This document shows, piece by piece, positions 63,300 through 64,000 of a DNA stretch of 64,000 nt. The translations under genes and the position numbers were made by a program. Below the pieces are notes generated by a model that was not told the DNA's origin, searched no databases, and saw only the letters and a program-made list of their open reading frames with translations. Every line of letters begins with the position of its first letter. Position 1 is the first letter of the stretch. This stretch comes from JANQJA01 sp047947185 (lineage in GTDB: Bacteria; Pseudomonadota; Gammaproteobacteria; Pseudomonadales; Azotimanducaceae): positions 5,642,001 to 5,706,000 of the forward strand of contig CP170502.1 of NCBI GenBank assembly GCA_047947185.1. Direction: 5' to 3'.

Positions 63300-64000
63300 T
63301 TTGGAATCCAGGGGATTGTGCCTGATGGCGAGGTCGCGCCTCTGCCCCGCGGCTTGCGGCCGTCCCGGCTGCCACGGCTCCCCCACGAGCCCCTGCGGGT
63401 CTCGTTCCGCCGCCGCGGCGCTGCGCTTTGATGCGGGGCAAAACGTATACCCGCCATCGGTTGGTTATCGAGGGTAGTCTGGATTTGGTTCATGGGGATG
63501 GTGCCTGATGGCGGGAACACGCCTTGCCCCGCGGCTTGCGGCCGTCCCGGCTGCCACGGCTCCCCCACGAGCCCCTGCGGGTCTTGCTCCGCCGCCGCGG
63601 CGCTGCGCTTTGATGCGGGGCAAAACGTATACCCGCCATCTGGCTGGTATCGGGTGCATCTGATATTGGGTTCTTATGGATAGTGCCTGATGGCGGGCAC
63701 ACGTCTTGCCCCGCGGCTTGCGGCCGTCCCGGCTGCCCTTGCTCCCCCACGAGCCCCTGCGGGTCTCGTTCCGCCGCCGCGGCGCTGCGCTTTGATGCGG
63801 GGCAAAACGTATACCCGCCATCTGGCTGGTATCGGGTGCATCTGATATTGGGTTCTTATGGATAGTGCCTGATGGCGGGGTCGCGCCTTTGCCCTGCGGC
63901 TTGCGGCCGTCCCGGCTACCCTTGCTCCCCCGCAAGCCCCCTTGGGTCTTGTTCCGCCGCCGCGGCGCTGCGCTTTTATGCGGGGCAAAACGTATACCCG
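63300..64000. repeat. 182-bp tandem array with inverted-repeat cores, runs off window
   Basis: Unit starts (ATGGCGGG or close) at 63325, 63508, 63690 and 63872. Each has a 132-bp core whose left arm ATGGCGGGCACACGTCTTGC matches the inverted right arm ATGGCGGGTATACGTTTTGC, then a 50-bp linker. The core also holds GCGGCTTGCGGCC and CCGCCGCCGCGG. The many open frames here on both strands are repeat translation. The last unit is cut at 64000. Confidence 0.92.

Noticed and set aside
63300..64000. Several frames of 60-190 codons rich in Arg and Ala
   Set aside because: They follow the 182-bp period on both strands.

Overview
The window looks like chromosomal DNA of an aerobic to facultative marine-type gammaproteobacterium. 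This is inferred from protein style only: TonB-dependent receptors, an ECF sigma/FecR pair, a PEP-CTERM protein, many hydrolases and crotonase/SDR/GST-type catabolic genes, and a single-chain pyruvate:ferredoxin oxidoreductase with an FNR-type site. I see no rRNA, tRNA, CRISPR array, prophage or replication origin. A species cannot be named from this sequence.

Layout. 1-4.1 kb: aldo/keto reductase (cut by the window edge) with a sphingosine-phosphate-lyase-like PLP enzyme, a CPA2 antiporter and a secreted or anchored acid-phosphatase-like enzyme. 4.2-8.4 kb: a tightly coupled four-gene operon (thermostable-hemolysin/GNAT-like protein, an acyl-AMP ligase fused to a haem-oxygenase-like di-iron domain, an SDR, a secreted TPR-like protein) that looks like a small acyl-metabolite pathway. 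8.4-9.3 kb: dispersed repeats. 9.3-13.2 kb: ECF sigma - FecR - TonB receptor. 13.3-21.8 kb: kinase-like and beta-lactamase-like genes, DUF3365 haem protein, OsmC, amidohydrolase, AhpD-like protein, methyltransferase, FAD monooxygenase, nitroreductase. 22-24.4 kb: a second TonB receptor. 24.8-35.5 kb: YeiH-type transporter, PEP-CTERM protein with a sigma54-type promoter, class II aldolase, aminotransferase, lipoprotein esterase, unknown secreted protein, membrane spermidine-synthase-like protein, Eis-like acetyltransferase. 35.6-40.2 kb: nifJ plus its DHOD-like partner. 40.5-50.9 kb: adenosine-deaminase-like gene, a 104-bp tandem array, and a run of minus-strand genes with two N-acyl-D-amino-acid deacylase-like enzymes, an epoxide hydrolase, a flavoprotein and a crotonase. 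51.1-54.4 kb: two apparently identical IS110/IS1111-type insertion sequences inside dispersed repeats. 55.1-63.3 kb: SDR, MBL hydrolase, zinc ribbon, GST, alpha/beta hydrolase, AraC regulator divergent from a VOC protein, Fe-alcohol dehydrogenase, transaldolase, CIA30 protein. 63.3-64 kb: a 182-bp tandem array running off the end.

The most striking element is the IS pair. Both copies sit at the same point of the same dispersed repeat (GGTC|GGGATGAC). Each has a long 3' non-coding end that folds on paper into two internal-loop stem structures. These carry, in the order known for bridge RNAs, short matches to left target, right target, left donor and right donor. Joining the two IS ends would also create a TTGCAG-17 bp-TACAAT promoter, and a leader hairpin can mask the transposase ribosome site. 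A second candidate for new biology is the coupled four-gene operon at 4.2-8.4 kb. Several kilobases of intergenic DNA are mosaic structured repeats whose stems are conserved while loops vary; long open frames within them are artefacts.
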